Of a DNA stretch of 64,000 nucleotides, positions 46,505-59,385 are shown one piece after another. A program made the translations under genes and the position numbers. Each line of letters opens with the position of its first letter. The stretch's first letter is position 1. The stretch comes from Protopterus annectens. Lineage: Eukaryota > Chordata > Ceratodontiformes > Protopteridae. A model generated the notes under the pieces. That model made no database searches. It had not been told where the DNA came from and saw only the letters and a list, made by a program, of their open reading frames with translations. The DNA lies in the NCBI RefSeq assembly GCF_019279795.1, contig NC_056743.1, positions 1,780,916,466-1,780,980,465 on the forward strand, in the 5' to 3' direction.

Positions 46505-47718
46505 GTGCTGGTTTTCCATGCAAATTCCAAAATCTATTGGAATACAGCCATGGAAAGGAGTCTACACAAAAGAATGTTAGGGACTGCTATTGCTTTAATT
46601 CATGTGTATGTGCAACAGGCTGAAGTCTGTATTAGTGCTGCTGATAATAGACCACGACCAGGAAGGAGAAGAGTTTTCAGACCCAGGGTAACTAATCACA
46701 GTTTGATTGAGGTGGAATTGCAGAGCACTACAGTGTGGATAGAGACACACTTCTGGAACTCTGCAACCTCTGTTGTCCTCAACTCAGACCCAGGGCAAAC
46801 CAAGGGGAACCAATACCAATGGAGACAAGGGTACATGTGACACTTACAATTTCAGCTACAGGAACCTTTCAGAAAGAAAACAGGGAACATGCTGGAGGTG
46901 TTACAGGCATCAGCATCCAGGATCCTCCATCAATTCCTGAATGCTATGCTCCAACATGACAGTGGCCACATTTATTTTCCCCATACTCCTGAGGACAGGC
47001 ACACAAATATGCAGGAGTTCTACCCTGTATCACACTACCATGAAGTCCTGGGTGCCATAGATTGTACACATATAGAAATCAAGGCACCGCCCGGGGAACA
47101 GGGAAGGGTCTACATAAATAGACTTGTTAACTGCCAAGTTGTGTGTAATTTGAAGGGCTTCACCTTGAATGTGTGTGCTGGCCACCCAGGCAGTTTACCA
47201 CTATTCACATATCTTGGCACACCTGCCAACTGTATCAGATGTTCGCTAGTGGTGATATCCCACAGGGTCAGTTACTGGGAGATGCAGGTTATGTACTGGA
47301 ACTGTGGCTGGTGACGTTCAACAAAAATGCACACAAACTCACTGAAGAATGCCATAATAAGGCACATGCTCAAACCCGAAATATCATATAGGATGTGTTT
47401 GGGTTGCTGAAGTCATGGTTCCACTGCCTAGTTACATCGGGAGAGCCCTGCAGTACAATCTATGTACAAGTACTGAAATCTTCATCTTCTGTGCCATGCT
47501 TCACAACATCATCCTGAGAAAACAGCTTCAGAAGGATTAACAAGGGAAAGGAGCACACATCCCACCACCAATGGCAAGGTCACCACAGCCACACTCAGGT
47601 GAGGAGTCTTAGGAGGAACCAGAAGCTGCTGTGGGTGCAGACAGACATAGGCGTGCTCAATATGCCCTTGCATTGGCTAAGAGGCAATGCATAGCACACT
47701 CACTCACCATCTAAGGGG
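46505..47718 (+). pseudogene. PIF/Harbinger transposase remnant (DDE_Tnp_4 type)
   Basis: An Arg-rich start (GRRRVFRPRVTN) leads to an RDTLLELC helix region and ATGTFQ. The DDE core follows: SRILHQFLNAMLQHDSGHIY, HYHEVLGAIDCTHIEIKAPP (first Asp), GRVYINR, CQVVCNLKGFTLNVCAGHPGS, and after a frameshift GQLLGDAGYVLELW (second Asp). In KAHAQTRNII the next codon, normally the catalytic Glu, is TAG (47389-47391), followed by DVFGLLKSWFH. A C-terminal tail (RRAQYALALAKRQCIAHSL) ends at 47716-47718. A deletion after YINR removes the usual KGYHS-like residues. The enzyme would cut and paste the element; here the catalytic acid is lost. Confidence 0.9.
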
Positions 47719-48411
47719 CTAAAACCTTCATCCTATCCACATACATATAGTAACATTGATGCCAGGCAACACTCACCACCTTTATCTACCCATATAATGG
47801 CTGTGTTCTCCTAGCAGACAGACTCAGCCCTGAACTAAAACTATAGCAATTGCTGGATTTACAAGGTAAGTGTTGAACCTGTGTGTTAAAACACAATTGT
47901 ATAATAATACAAATGAATGGCATATCCTTGCCTGTTGTTACTTGGCAATTTAAGTAAGTAAAAGATGGGTGATTTGTACAGAAATGACTTTAACATGCGA
48001 CAGCAGAGACTTATGTGAATACCTGTGTCCTCTATCAAGTAATAGGCCTCAGGCATCAAAGATTCACACATTCATACCTCTCAAAAGTATAGATGTTCAC
48101 TGAATGTCGTCAGTTTGGCCTCATACTTTTGTACTGGAAAATCATTAAAGACAAATATTAGAAAGAAAAGAGAGACATTTCCGTTTCAAACTTCATAACC
48201 CTCAGAAGATTCTTAAAAATACTGATGCAAACAACTTTGTAGGACCAAAATATGTCAAAAGTACAATTAGCAAAACAACATTACAAACACAAATATACTA
48301 AGCACTAAGTCAACTATGCACACTGTGCATCAGACACAAAGCTTATGTACCCCTGAATCTAAAAGATAGAAAACATGGATATGGAACATATATCATCACT
48401 TGCACAGGGTG
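47719..48411. other. Unassigned spacer inside the Harbinger region
   Basis: Non-coding, AT-rich, between transposase and the opposing Myb-like gene. Confidence 0.5.
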
Positions 48412-48418
48412 TTTTGTG

Positions 48419-48493
<75 letters not shown>
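48412..48493. repeat. (TG)n microsatellite
   Basis: About 80 bp of TG, followed by a G-run (48495-48500). Confidence 0.96.
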
Positions 48494-48499
<6 letters not shown>

Positions 48500-48749
48500 G
48501 GCAGGAAGCCTAGGCTGACACAAAAGGTAACCGAGTGCATGGGAGTATGCAAGAGAAACAGGCAGACAGTGGGATAAAGTAATAAATGGCCTCTGAGAAA
48601 GAATGAGCTTTAAGCCTCATGGCTGGCCCATGTAACTATTCTGTGTCTGTCTATATGGGTACTCCAGGTGAAAATGGTGTGTGAGTCTCTGCAAGAAAAC
48701 AGCCAATCTCTGTGCTAGCTCTACATCTTGGTATGTTGGACAGGTGTGA

Positions 48750-50571
48750 GTCATGCATGGTAGAGGTGGCAGGCATCATTGTCACAACCAACCATGAGAA
48801 CTGGCTCTGCAAGGAGTTGCACTGGTATGCCCTTGCCCACAGTAAGATGCATTGCTGTTACTTGAATGTGACTGATGTCTTCTGAACAAGATCTCCTTAT
48901 GAGGATACCCAGGACCACAACCTGATGACCTGTCACATCTGGGTGTGGACATCTTAACCACGGATGGAGCAGTCGAAGTAGTGCCACTATGGAAGCATGA
49001 CAGGGCACAGCCATGTCAGTTAACAAATGATGTGGCTGACCTACACCCACATGGATGCCATCCTGTTCCAATGTGTCACTAATCCAATCTATTGAATCGG
49101 CAACAAGGTGGAGGCAGTCACACATGTCAGACTGTACCACATCTACAGGTCTAAGCTTTCTTTGGAGGACCTATTGGAATGTACCTGCACCTCCATGACA
49201 GCCCTAAACATATGTCGAGTGACATGGGAAGGCACACCTGGATCAGGTGGAGGATGGACAGCAGGCCTACTCCAGTCATCCCTAACAATCCTCCTGTGTG
49301 CCACCTCACCCACACTTTGGCTATGGCCAGAGTCAACAGGCACTGAAGCCGCAGTAACCACACTACCCTGATTGGGTACCACACTACCCTCCACCTGTCC
49401 AATATCTGAGGGCTCACTGGAATGGGTTAGTATAGGTCTAATGGCTGTGTCTGATGGAATTACAGGGAATGGCTGAATGTCAACCTCAGTGTCAGATTCA
49501 GTCTCTACACCCCCCGACTGTGCATTTGTTTGGCCACCGTCATCATCAGAATCTGCTGATACTCTGACATCAGGTGATAAGAGTCCTACACTTCCACTGT
49601 TAGGATCACCTGTGATAATAAGCAACAAACACAGGAAATAAATTAATATCTACACTACTATAGCCCAATGCATGTTAACAAACTAACAGTGGTGCCACTA
49701 TTACATACAGTATAGCAATAAACACAACAGTCCTGCCACTCACATCACATATACTGTATAGCTACAATAAATATTTATTTGAACTGTTCAGAAGTACTGA
49801 CATAAAATGTTTGGCTTACCATATGCAGATGATTGTAGGCTCCCTATGGAGGATGGTTCTGGAAGAAGTTAAGCAAAAGGCAAAGACACAATCATTAGAA
49901 TTAACAGTAACTCAGGAGATTAAAACTTTTTGTCCTTTATATGTCAATTAATGATACTTTTAACAAGAACTTGGATGACATGTCCACCCCAAACCCATGC
50001 ATAATCAACCAGAATGCATTAACTGTATCAGTATACAATTACCCACCCCCCAAAAAATCATGTTACACAGAACTTAAGTATTCCTGTCAATATTTTATTA
50101 CACAAGAAGTATTTAATAACTGAGATAGGTGAGCCTACCTGGAAGCTCCTACTCGGGCATACCTGTCTTTCCTGAAACAACAGCACCAACATGAATGACA
50201 TGGTTGTTGTGCACTTTTCACTGAGCTGTCTAAATCCCTGACAGTGGACAGGAACTCTTCATTTTGTGTCAATGTTGGCTGTATAGCAGCCCTCCTGGTA
50301 GCCCTCTGTTCACGGGCCACTGCAGCTGCTCTCCTCCAGGCTGATGAAATCAAGTCAGTGGCCCTATGGCTCGCCCGATCATATGTCCTGCTCTCTCCAC
50401 CTATTGCATTCACATCAGCCACTATCAGCTGGCAAATTTGCATTCTGCCAGACATATCCCCAAGTCCCTTCTCAAGCAGAAAGGCAACATGTCACCTCAA
50501 TGCTTCCACAATGACTTCATTCTCAGGATCACTGAATGGGGGGTTGTGGTAATTAGGATGCCTGGGTGCCA
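48750..50571 (-). pseudogene. Myb/SANT-like Harbinger accessory gene 1, three exons
   Basis: Exon 1 starts at ATG 50571 (MAPRHPNYHNPPFSDPENEV, then IVEAL and a TGA). It carries ADVNAIGGESRTYDRASHRA, TDLISSAWRRAAAVAREQRA and LTQNEEFLSTVRDLDSS, the helix pattern of NAIF1/MSANTD-type Myb-like domains. It ends at about 50140 at CCAG/GTAGGC. Exon 2 is 39 bp (49858-49820), between TTCTTCCAG and GTAAGC. Exon 3 starts at 49609 after TATTATCACAG. Spliced in one frame, exon 1, 2 and 3 give ELPEPSSIGSLQSSAYGDPN, continuing into an acidic Ser/Asp-rich part (VSADSDDDGGQ). A stop near 49143 and frame changes follow. In vertebrate Harbingers the Myb-like protein escorts the transposase to DNA and the nucleus. 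It faces the transposase gene. Confidence 0.84.
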
Positions 50572-51245
50572 TAGTCCTAGGTGACATAACACATAAAAGA
50601 AGGATAATACAGATATGTATCACATAAATAAAAGTGCTACTTAGATATAACACATAAAAGGTAATATTTCAATATTACCCATTGGAGAAACAATAAACAG
50701 GCAAGATATTCACATATAAAAAAAGGAACTAGGTGGATGTAATATATTACAATCACACACAAAGCAAATTTGGATCCACAAACATGGAGAGTAACAATAG
50801 CAAATTTTGTTTTTGCCAACACAGAAATGGAACTTGGTTCCCCTACCCCAAAAACAACAGGCAAATGACACATTTTGCTAACAAACTATCAGTGAAATGC
50901 TAAAAGTGTTATGAAATAAACTGTTCCAAGAACATTTGTACACATTTACCACAAAACATTCAATTTTATGCAATTGCCAGTCATGTCTATCTGTGCCTAG
51001 CGCTCCCCTAGAGGTGCCTATAGGCCATCCTAGAAGGCTAACACCCCTGTGTAATTGACAATATAGGATATTTACATTCAACTAAAACAACAATAGAAGA
51101 GTGTAAAGAGAAAAACAGTTGTAACATTAGCACTTGTGATAATAGTTAATAAGGCTGTGCATCTGAGAAAGTAAAATGCCTTGACAAACATGCCTATGCC
51201 ATCAGTATGCTTCTAAGAAATGCATACAGATAAAAGTAATATTTG

Positions 51246-51248
<3 letters not shown>
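50572..51248. other. Unassigned spacer upstream of Myb-like gene 1
   Basis: No recognisable domain. It could hold the promoter of the minus-strand gene, but no clear core element is seen. Confidence 0.4.
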
Positions 51249-51421
<173 letters not shown>

Positions 51422-51688
51422 CTTTTTTTCTTAGTGATATTTGAGCATATCTAGTATATAGTTGAAAAATGCAAGCATACCTTATCAAGATCAGTAGTCT
51501 TCTGTGCAGATAAATCACAAAGTCATATCTTCTTCTGTGTTATCCACTTCAACAATTCTCCTCACCTTCAGGTTCTCTAGCTAAACAGTTCCTATTTTAT
51601 GGTGTAGATTCAGGACTGTGAGCATGGCAGATATGCAAATGAGGTGTGAAGTCATTATAATGACTCTAAGTCATGAGAGTTCTCTAAG

Positions 51689-53604
51689 TCATTCTCTTTA
51701 GAGTCCTGACGCCAAGGACTCTAAAGAGAATCATAAGGCCTTCTTTAGCTATGTTAGAAACCTAGGAGGAAACTCCCAGATATGCTCAGAATTAGTTCAA
51801 AATGATGTGAAAATTACTGAACCTACACACATTGCCAACATACTGGCTGACAGGTTCAGTGCAAACTGCCCCCCCCCTCCCCCTCAAAAGGAGAGATATC
51901 TATTCCAGAGGATTGTAGCCCCCCAAACATCTCCAACGCCCAGGTGAGAACTGCCCTCACTAAGGCAAAAAACACAGCATCCATGGGACCGGATGGTGTC
52001 CCCGGCTGTGTGCTTCACCAACTCAACGAGGAATTAAACCCACAGTTAGGACAGCTGTTTAATCTTAGCCTCACCTCAGGATACGCATCAAGGAGTGGCG
52101 ACGGCGACTCTGGTCCCACTTCATAAGGGTGGTGCCTCCACAGACCCTGGAAATTACCACGCCATTAGCTTGACAAGCCTTATCTGCAAAGCCATGGAGA
52201 GGATCATAATGGAACTCATAAATAAAGACATAGGGAACTTGCAGACTTTGGATCCAACCCAGTTTGGCTTTGTCAAAGGCAGATCCTGCCTCTTAAACTT
52301 GGTTGACTTTTTCGAGACTGTCACCAAGGCCATTGATGAGGGAAAGGCAGTCCATACAGCCTACCTCGACCTGGCAAAGGCCTTCACACAATACCCCACT
52401 CAGGTATCATCGAAAAACTCATCAGCTTGAATGTAAACCCATACATCACAAGATGGGTTGCAAACTGGCTAAGTGACAGAACCCACAGGGTCAGAGTTGC
52501 TGGAGCCATGTCAGACTCAAAGCCTGTCACAAGTGGTGTCCCACAGGGCTCAGTCCTGGGTCCACTCTTGTTCGGCATCTACTTTTCTGAAGTACAAGCA
52601 AACACAGGAGGGTTATGGCTGACAAAGTTTGCAGATGACTGCAAACTGGGCCATAGTCGAAAACACATCTGACACAGATATCCTCCAGAAGGGCCTCACA
52701 GAAACGGATAACTGGTGCCAGAGCCATGGCCTGAAGTTAAACGCCAAAAATGCATAGTCATACCCTTCGAAAAACAAGGTTACCCCTAGCTACCATATAG
52801 ATGGCAATCCACTGAGCACAGAAAAGTCATCAGGGATCTGGGGACCCAGGTTGACAGTAGCCTTCGCTTGACACTCATGTTGCTAAAGTAGTTAGGAAAA
52901 CCTTCTATATCGCCCACCTGATCATGAAGGGATTCACATCTAGATCAAGGGAGGTCATCGTCCCCCTGTACTCATCACTCATTAGACCTATGATTGAGTA
53001 CAATGCCCGCTCGAATGTATCTGACCAGACACCTGCTGCAGCTTGAAAGGCCCCAAAAGTTCCTCACCAAAAGGATAAAGGGTCTCAAAAATATGTCTTA
53101 TGCTGCCCGACTGAAAGAACTCCAGCTCTATTCAGTCTCATACCACTTGCTCAGAGGTGACCTGTGCCTGACATATAAGGCCATGTCAAATCCAGATTTG
53201 ATGAATATGCTTCACCTCAAAAAATCTAGATCCCTCAGAACCACAAGGGCGGGAGACTTAAACCTTGACACGGTATAAATAGAACGTGCTGGAGGGACAG
53301 ATTCATCACCCAGAGACTCCCTATGCTGTGGAACAAAATCCCGGTACATGTGAGGCAGAGCACCTCTCTGGCCTTGTTCAAGAGGAATCTTGACCAATGG
53401 ATGGGAGATTGCAGATATACCCCAGGGATTACTTCAGTGTCACTGCTTGACAGAGGCACAGCAAAATGATAGGCATAGTTTTTATTCAAACTAAAGGGGT
53501 GGCGAAAGCCACATAACTATGGGCTAGGCTTATAAATGCCCTTGGGCAGATAGCCTAGTATGAACCTATGAACCTATGAACCTATGAACCTATGAACCTA
53601 TGAA
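51689..53604 (+). mobile_element. CR1-like LINE copy D, 5'-truncated
   Basis: A plus-strand copy beginning inside the linker before the RT and ending in about five tandem AACCTATG octamers (53561-53604). Octamer 3' repeats are the hallmark of CR1-type LINEs. The 5' end is a fold-back: attctctttagagtcc (51690-51705) is the inverse of ggactctaaagagaat at 51716-51731. It lies in the Harbinger region. Confidence 0.9.
51716..53470 (+). pseudogene. CR1-like ORF2 remnant (RT to C-terminus)
   Basis: Pieces in shifting frames: DSKENHKAFFSYVR, KAKNTASMGPDGVPGCVL, CKAMERIIMELINKDIGNLQ, FGFVKGRSCLLNLVDFF, AYLDLAKAF (motif A), VPQGSVLGPLLFGIYFSEVQ and an intact KFADDCKLG (about 52625-52651). The C-terminal domain includes RPMIEYN, LERPQKFLTKRIKGL and LLRGDLCLTYKAMSNPDL. 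It is the copy with the clearest FADD, but single-base indels occur every few hundred bases. Confidence 0.88.
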
Positions 53605-54139
53605 TAGCTAAATCCCAAATACGTGGCTCTGTGTAGTTGATGTAAACATAGTGCAGGCATTCCATCAGTGTTTGTTGCTAATGGATTATATCTGTGAAAG
53701 ATTCCTAGTAGGGAGAAGGGAAAAACAACAAGTCAGACTCTCTTAACTCCAGTGGGTGTATCAAACAGGTTAGATTTACAAAGTGTATAATTATTTGTAT
53801 CAATGTTTTTAATGTAAGTAAGCAGCACACATTTCACAGTTTCTGTTCAGAGGCATCCAACCTTCCTTTCATTTGTAGACAACTATATATCACTGCCATT
53901 TAGTATCCTCACATATTTTAAGGACAATTATATAGTATGCCTTACAGACTGCATATCTCAGATTTCTGGTCAGATAAGACATGAATGAGCAATAAACATA
54001 TTTAGATAAGACAGAGCTGCATGTATGCAAGCAATAGTCATAAATGATTGTGTGATCACTCAGTACACTACATCTGAAATTAATACACGTCGAAACATCT
54101 GTCATATGACTTGTTAATACTGTAGATGACATTGCAGTT
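53605..54139. other. Unassigned spacer
   Basis: No domain or clear repeat. Confidence 0.4.
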
Positions 54140-55400
54140 GCTTGTATGCACAATGATTTTCATTCCCTGCTGCAAAGCTGTTTCTGTGGTAAAGAGGGAT
54201 AAGACACCCATACTGTGTTTTGAAGGTTCATTGGAGTGAGAGTTCAAATCCATATGTGTGCAAAAAATGTTCATGCGTACCAACATAAATTTTTGTACTG
54301 TTGTTTATTTAATATATTTATTTTCTTCCTTTCTCACAATTATCCATTTTTTATTTTTTTAATGCCATTGTTTATGTAGTGTGTGGATTAGTGCAAACAG
54401 GGGAAATGGAGAAATGCAATAAATGTCATGTTTAGCTTTGCTTATCTTGATTGAGCTGCACTTAGCAGTGTGTAAACATGGACTAGTGGCCCACACAGGA
54501 AGCAGACAGAACACCTGCAGACAGGGCATAGACTTTTTAAATGTCAAAAAGGATACATTGTTACAGTTTTTCATTTCCATAGAGCAACACCACTAAGCAA
54601 AGTTCCGCAGTGGTTAGCAAGCTTCCCCAACACCTGCAGCCATTGAACACCTGCATATAGGAAGCAGATACTCAGCAATTTAAAAATGGATACACTCTAA
54701 TAATTCTGTTGGTCACTGAGCAAATATGCTAAGCAACATTGTGCAGCAGTTAACACACAGAAGTTAAGAATGAATAGGGAATTATGCAACTGTTATTTAA
54801 CTATTCCTGTGGCATCAAGTGTAAGTTTAGGGCTGTAATACAGATGGCCCTGGGCTCCAATACAGGAAGTGCAACATATTTTTACTGATGTGACAGTTTA
54901 ATTTATAGTAATGAACAGGAAAATATCCATGTGCTATTTCAATATTCTTGTGACAACAGGTGTAAGTATAGGACTGGCATACACATGATCATGAGTTCTA
55001 ATACAGGAAATTCCAGACAGTTTTACTTTTTTCCATTTCACATTATATTACATATCATTTATAACAATTTATATATAATTATAAATAGTGGAGCTTATAT
55101 GAATTATATGTATGAGGGATATGACACCCTTACTGTGTTTTGAAGGTTCAGATGTAAGACTGAGGGCATACTGTCTGCTATGTTTGTGTAAATGCTTTCT
55201 GGACTTGGATGGCCTTCACACTTTTATAAGGCACATACATAAATGAATGTATATACAAGGACATAGCCAGTTCACACTTACATACATGGTTTACACCACA
55301 ATCTGTCATCTGCATTTATAAATGATTCATGGGTATTTCTGAGAAGCACTTCTTCTGTGGCAAAGATGAAAAATCACTACTGTAGAATAAAATGTGCTGT
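54140..55400. repeat. Degenerate tandemly duplicated region
   Basis: Several segments recur. ttctgtgg(t/c)aaagatg... occurs at 54181 and 55351, and gacaccc(a/t)tactgtgttttgaaggttca at 54206 and 55122. A roughly 147-bp unit (gtgtaagt(t/a)tagga/gctg...taatacaggaa) occurs at about 54820 and 54959. aacacctgca...aggaagcaga with ttaaa(a)atg(g)atac occurs at about 54500-54690. The copies are diverged and interleaved. Confidence 0.55.
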
Positions 55401-55784
55401 TCCTTAAGCATAGGCTTGAATCCCACACTGTAAAAATCAATTATAGCAGTGTGTAAAGCCAAACATTTGTCAGAGCATGAAATTTGTGCCCCCAGTGCAT
55501 GTTTGCAAAGTTAAATCACCTTACAGTTACAGCAGCAGACACCCCACAAACTAATATCAATTGTCAGATTAACCTTCCAGTTTCAAAAATTGCTTTCCAC
55601 TCTGTTTGACACTGTTGTTCTCCACTTAACATCATGCAGATGTAGTTGGCATCATTGTTCAGGTGTGCACACTATCAGTAAATGAGATAACAGTAATTGA
55701 TGGGAAATCATTATTTGTTTTAGGATTAGACATGTGTGTTGTTAGAGGGGAAGGGGCCCAATTTAGAGTGCAGAGGTGAAGTGG
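55401..55784. other. Unassigned spacer upstream of Myb-like gene 2
   Basis: No recognised domain. The probable first coding exon begins near 55785, but no start codon can be fixed. Confidence 0.4.
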
Positions 55785-57106
55785 TCATGAATCCAGAATA
55801 TTTACTGGACTCCTGGTAAGGCACCACAGCCAAAGGCTTCTGCCAGGGGACTATTCTGGCTCCAAGTACAAGTCTGAGGCATGGAATAATCTAGCCAAGG
55901 CTGTATCTAGTGTAACTGGCATCTCATGTACAGGAGAACAGTGTAGGCACTTCAGTGACATAACAAGGCACAAGAGGGATACACTCAACCAGTGGTTGGA
56001 TAAGTTTTGAACTAGCAACATCCCACAGTTGTGTAAGTATGCTAATAAAGAGAATTTATAATACACAGAAAGCTAGGTATAGACAAGATTGGTATGTATA
56101 ATGCTCGTCTGTTATTTTCTTTTCTCTTCTCTTCACAGCTAATTCTGAAATAGCTGCAAATAGGCAGGCCCATGCTGATCATCTAGATAGACTAAGGGAA
56201 GTAAGTGGCATGTATGCAGCGCAAGAGAAGCATTATTGTAGCATTAAAACTTAAAGTAAAATGTTTTTCTGTTCTATACAGTAGTAGCAAAGTAAGAATG
56301 CATATCCTAACTGTAAATGAAAGTATGCATGCATTAGTCTGCAGCAGAAACCAACTTCAGGAGTCAAGTATGATTGTAGTCAGACATTGTGGGTTCAAAC
56401 TATACAATACTTTAATTCTTTAAACATGTTGCATAAACTAAATTCTACACAAGTGCCATAAATGCCCTGCTGTTAATGGTAACCTGTATAATTGGACCAA
56501 GCATATGTGCAATATCTGCAAATTGAAAGAATTTCTTTGAGCAATCCATAATTATCATTTGCAGTTGTTAGGATGTATACTTAAATGAAAAACTTCAGAT
56601 AAAACAGTTGTATTATTGTGATAATGCATTGTATGTCACATATGATGGTACTAATTTTGTCACTTTTTTTCTTTCACCCCAACCATTATCTCTTTTTTTA
56701 TTTTCTATTCTATGTTGTCAAAATGTCTCCATGTCATCCATCTGTAACAAATCACTAAATGCTTCACAGCACAGGGAGGTAGGCCAACCCCAGTGGCTCA
56801 GCCTGCCCCTGCTCCACTAGCTCTAGCACTGTCAGCTCTTCTGGAACCCAACGTGGCAGCACTGTCACTGCTGCCCCTGCACTACCTATGCTCTTAGGTA
56901 GCACTACCCCTGAAGTTGAGGCCGTGGTACCCTCTAGGAGTACTGGCAAAGGTGGGTATTTCATCACCTGACAGAAGATGCCAGGGTTTATGCATAGGAT
57001 CTTGCACAACACCATTGGTATACACCTACACCAGATGGAGAGACTGCTCTTCCTCATGGTCCATAGGAGGCAGAGATGTCAGGCACTCCAACAGCCAGCA
57101 GAGTAG
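55785..57106 (+). pseudogene. Myb/SANT-like Harbinger accessory gene 2, three exons
   Basis: Exon 1 (about 55785-56032) gives GLLVRHHSQRLLPGDYSGS, KYKSEAWNNLAKAVSSVTG and ISCTGEQCRHFSDITRHKRD, a three-helix Myb/SANT-like domain with Trp and Arg-His landmarks; a TGA follows WLDKF. The donor GTAAGT is at 56033. Exon 2 (56139-56200, 62 bp) follows TTCTCTTCTCTTCACAG and ends before GTAAGT. It encodes NSEIAANRQAHADHLDRLRE, in phase with exon 1. Exon 3 (56770-57106) follows TGCTTCACAG. After a one-base expansion in a CCCC run it encodes a Ser/Thr-rich linker and a C-terminal helix (HLHQMERLLFLMVHRRQR), ending at TAG. This protein is not a copy of gene 1. It probably served as a DNA-binding partner of a Harbinger transposase. 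Confidence 0.75.
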
Positions 57107-58521
57107 GGGGCAGTAATGACATTCCTGTGGGTGCAGACTAAATTCTCACTGTCCTCATGTTTGATAGGTGTGGGCTTATGTTGTCCCCTATCCTAATCAT
57201 TGTGTCCCCCAACCTTTTATGTCCTTCACTTCCCTGTGTCTTGTCTTGTTTGTCCTTTTTGTTTGCATTTGCTTTCTCACCTACCCAATTTAGCTGACCC
57301 AGAAATACCAATGTCTCTTACCCAGCATTGCTCTTTTACTGAAGTTAAAAAAGGGCACCTTTCCCATAAAAAATATATCATCCCATACATATCTCTCCAT
57401 TTCAGACATGTGCCTTCTTGACACACTTTATTTATTCCAAATGGCTATACAACATGATTCCATTGTTTTCATCCCTCTTTCTGGAGGTGACAGTCCAAAT
57501 TCAGCTAATATTCTGCACATATTTTCATTTTATACTGTTGAAGAAATGGATAGATATGGTTCTTTCCTACCTCCCTTCTGCACATTCCTATATCGCTTTG
57601 CCTTTGTTCTTCCCCCTGCTTGTCCCCCATTTCACCACTTTCCTATATACCCCCATTTTAACCAGATTTGAAATCTGGTCAACAATAAAATTTCACACAA
57701 CATACATAAATAAAAAAACAATGGATCTCTTCACTTTTTAGGCTCTATGTTTGTGCAGAGTTCGGCATCACCCACCAATGCCAAGCAATGGTGAACAGCT
57801 CTTCTGTGGTGCAATTACATCCATGCAACGCCACTTAAACACACTGTGCTATGTCAACACACAGTAACACACAATGAATGTAGTATAAAAAGTAATTTCA
57901 TTTCATTATCGCTACTTATTTAAAAGCATTACATACACATGAATTCAAACCCTATATAATCTTGGCTCAAATAGAAATGTGTCAATGCATTTACACTTGC
58001 TGTCACAGAGTCAGCTAAGCAGCGGGTGTGTTTTATACCCACAGTACTGTGAAGTCTTAGACTTTTAACAATGAGGCTCACATTTATGCGCTGCTTAACT
58101 TTGCACCAGCAGGGAAAGTGGTACAAATGTGTATCTCACATGTGCAGACACTTTGCCAACCATCGCTCAAACCTGCTGCTTGGCAATGCACTATGTAAAG
58201 TGGATAATAGCATGTATTACTTCTGTTTACTGTCCATTTGGTGTTCATGACATGAAACTACATGTGGAAGCACAAACAAAAGAAGGCACTACCTAAAAAA
58301 AAGACACACATTTACAATGCAGGCATCTATTACCTCCCCCCATAGACTGAAACCTTGGTCTCTCAGTATTTGTTCACAGATGTCAACACTACATAAATAA
58401 ATAACAAATGTTGTCCTATAAACCATGCGCACCTTTAGAATGACAATAAACATTCAGATTTTCCAGTACTTATGGTACTGTGCACACTTGTTTGCATATA
58501 GTTTGTAAAGCTGTTTCTTAA
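57107..58521. other. Unassigned spacer
   Basis: Pyrimidine-rich and AT-rich stretches without domain. Open frames at 57.4-57.7 kb look like chance frames in T-rich DNA. Confidence 0.45.
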
Positions 58522-58624
58522 AGTATAGAGTCAGACCTGTACCGTTGTGCTTGTGTAAATTACTGAGTTTTCTAGTCTGTGTATTTAGATAGGTAGGGGT
58601 TCTAATTTCAATGCAGTCAACTGG

Positions 58625-58690
<66 letters not shown>

Positions 58691-58966
58691 GTGTTTAGTC
58701 AGAAGAGCATAATTGTGTATCCTTGCAGTCACAACTCCAATCCCATGGAGTACCAATATTGTCACAGTTGCACATGCCTACACATCCATTTCATGCAGGC
58801 CTCCCAACATCTTCTCTCCAGCATCCACTTCTGATGTCTTCCACTATAATTTGTCTTGCAGACTTGCAAAAGTCAGACTCGTGCCATGCCGCTTGCATAA
58901 AATACTGAGTTCTCTAGTCTGTGTACTTGCAGAGTATCACTGCAGTCAACTGGGAAATGTGTGTGT

Positions 58967-59049
<83 letters not shown>

Positions 59050-59324
59050 TCTAGTCAGAGCAGTACAACTGTGTATCCTGCAGTTACCACTCCAATCCCA
59101 TTGATTGCCAATATTTTGACACTTGCACATGCCTACACATCCATTTCAAGCAGGCCTCCCAAGAACTTCTCTCCAACATGCACAGATGATCTCATCCACT
59201 ATAAGTTGTCACGCGGCCTTTTAAAAGTCAGAATTGTGCAGTGGTGCTTGCATAAGATACTGAATTATCTAGTCCGTGTACTTGGATAGGTAGGGGTTCT
59301 GTTCTCATTCTAGTCAACTGGTGT

Positions 59325-59385
<61 letters not shown>

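Noticed and set aside
57408..57741. Two overlapping open frames of about 90-107 residues
   Set aside because: The frames are in T-rich DNA, have hydrophobic low-complexity composition and no splice or domain context.
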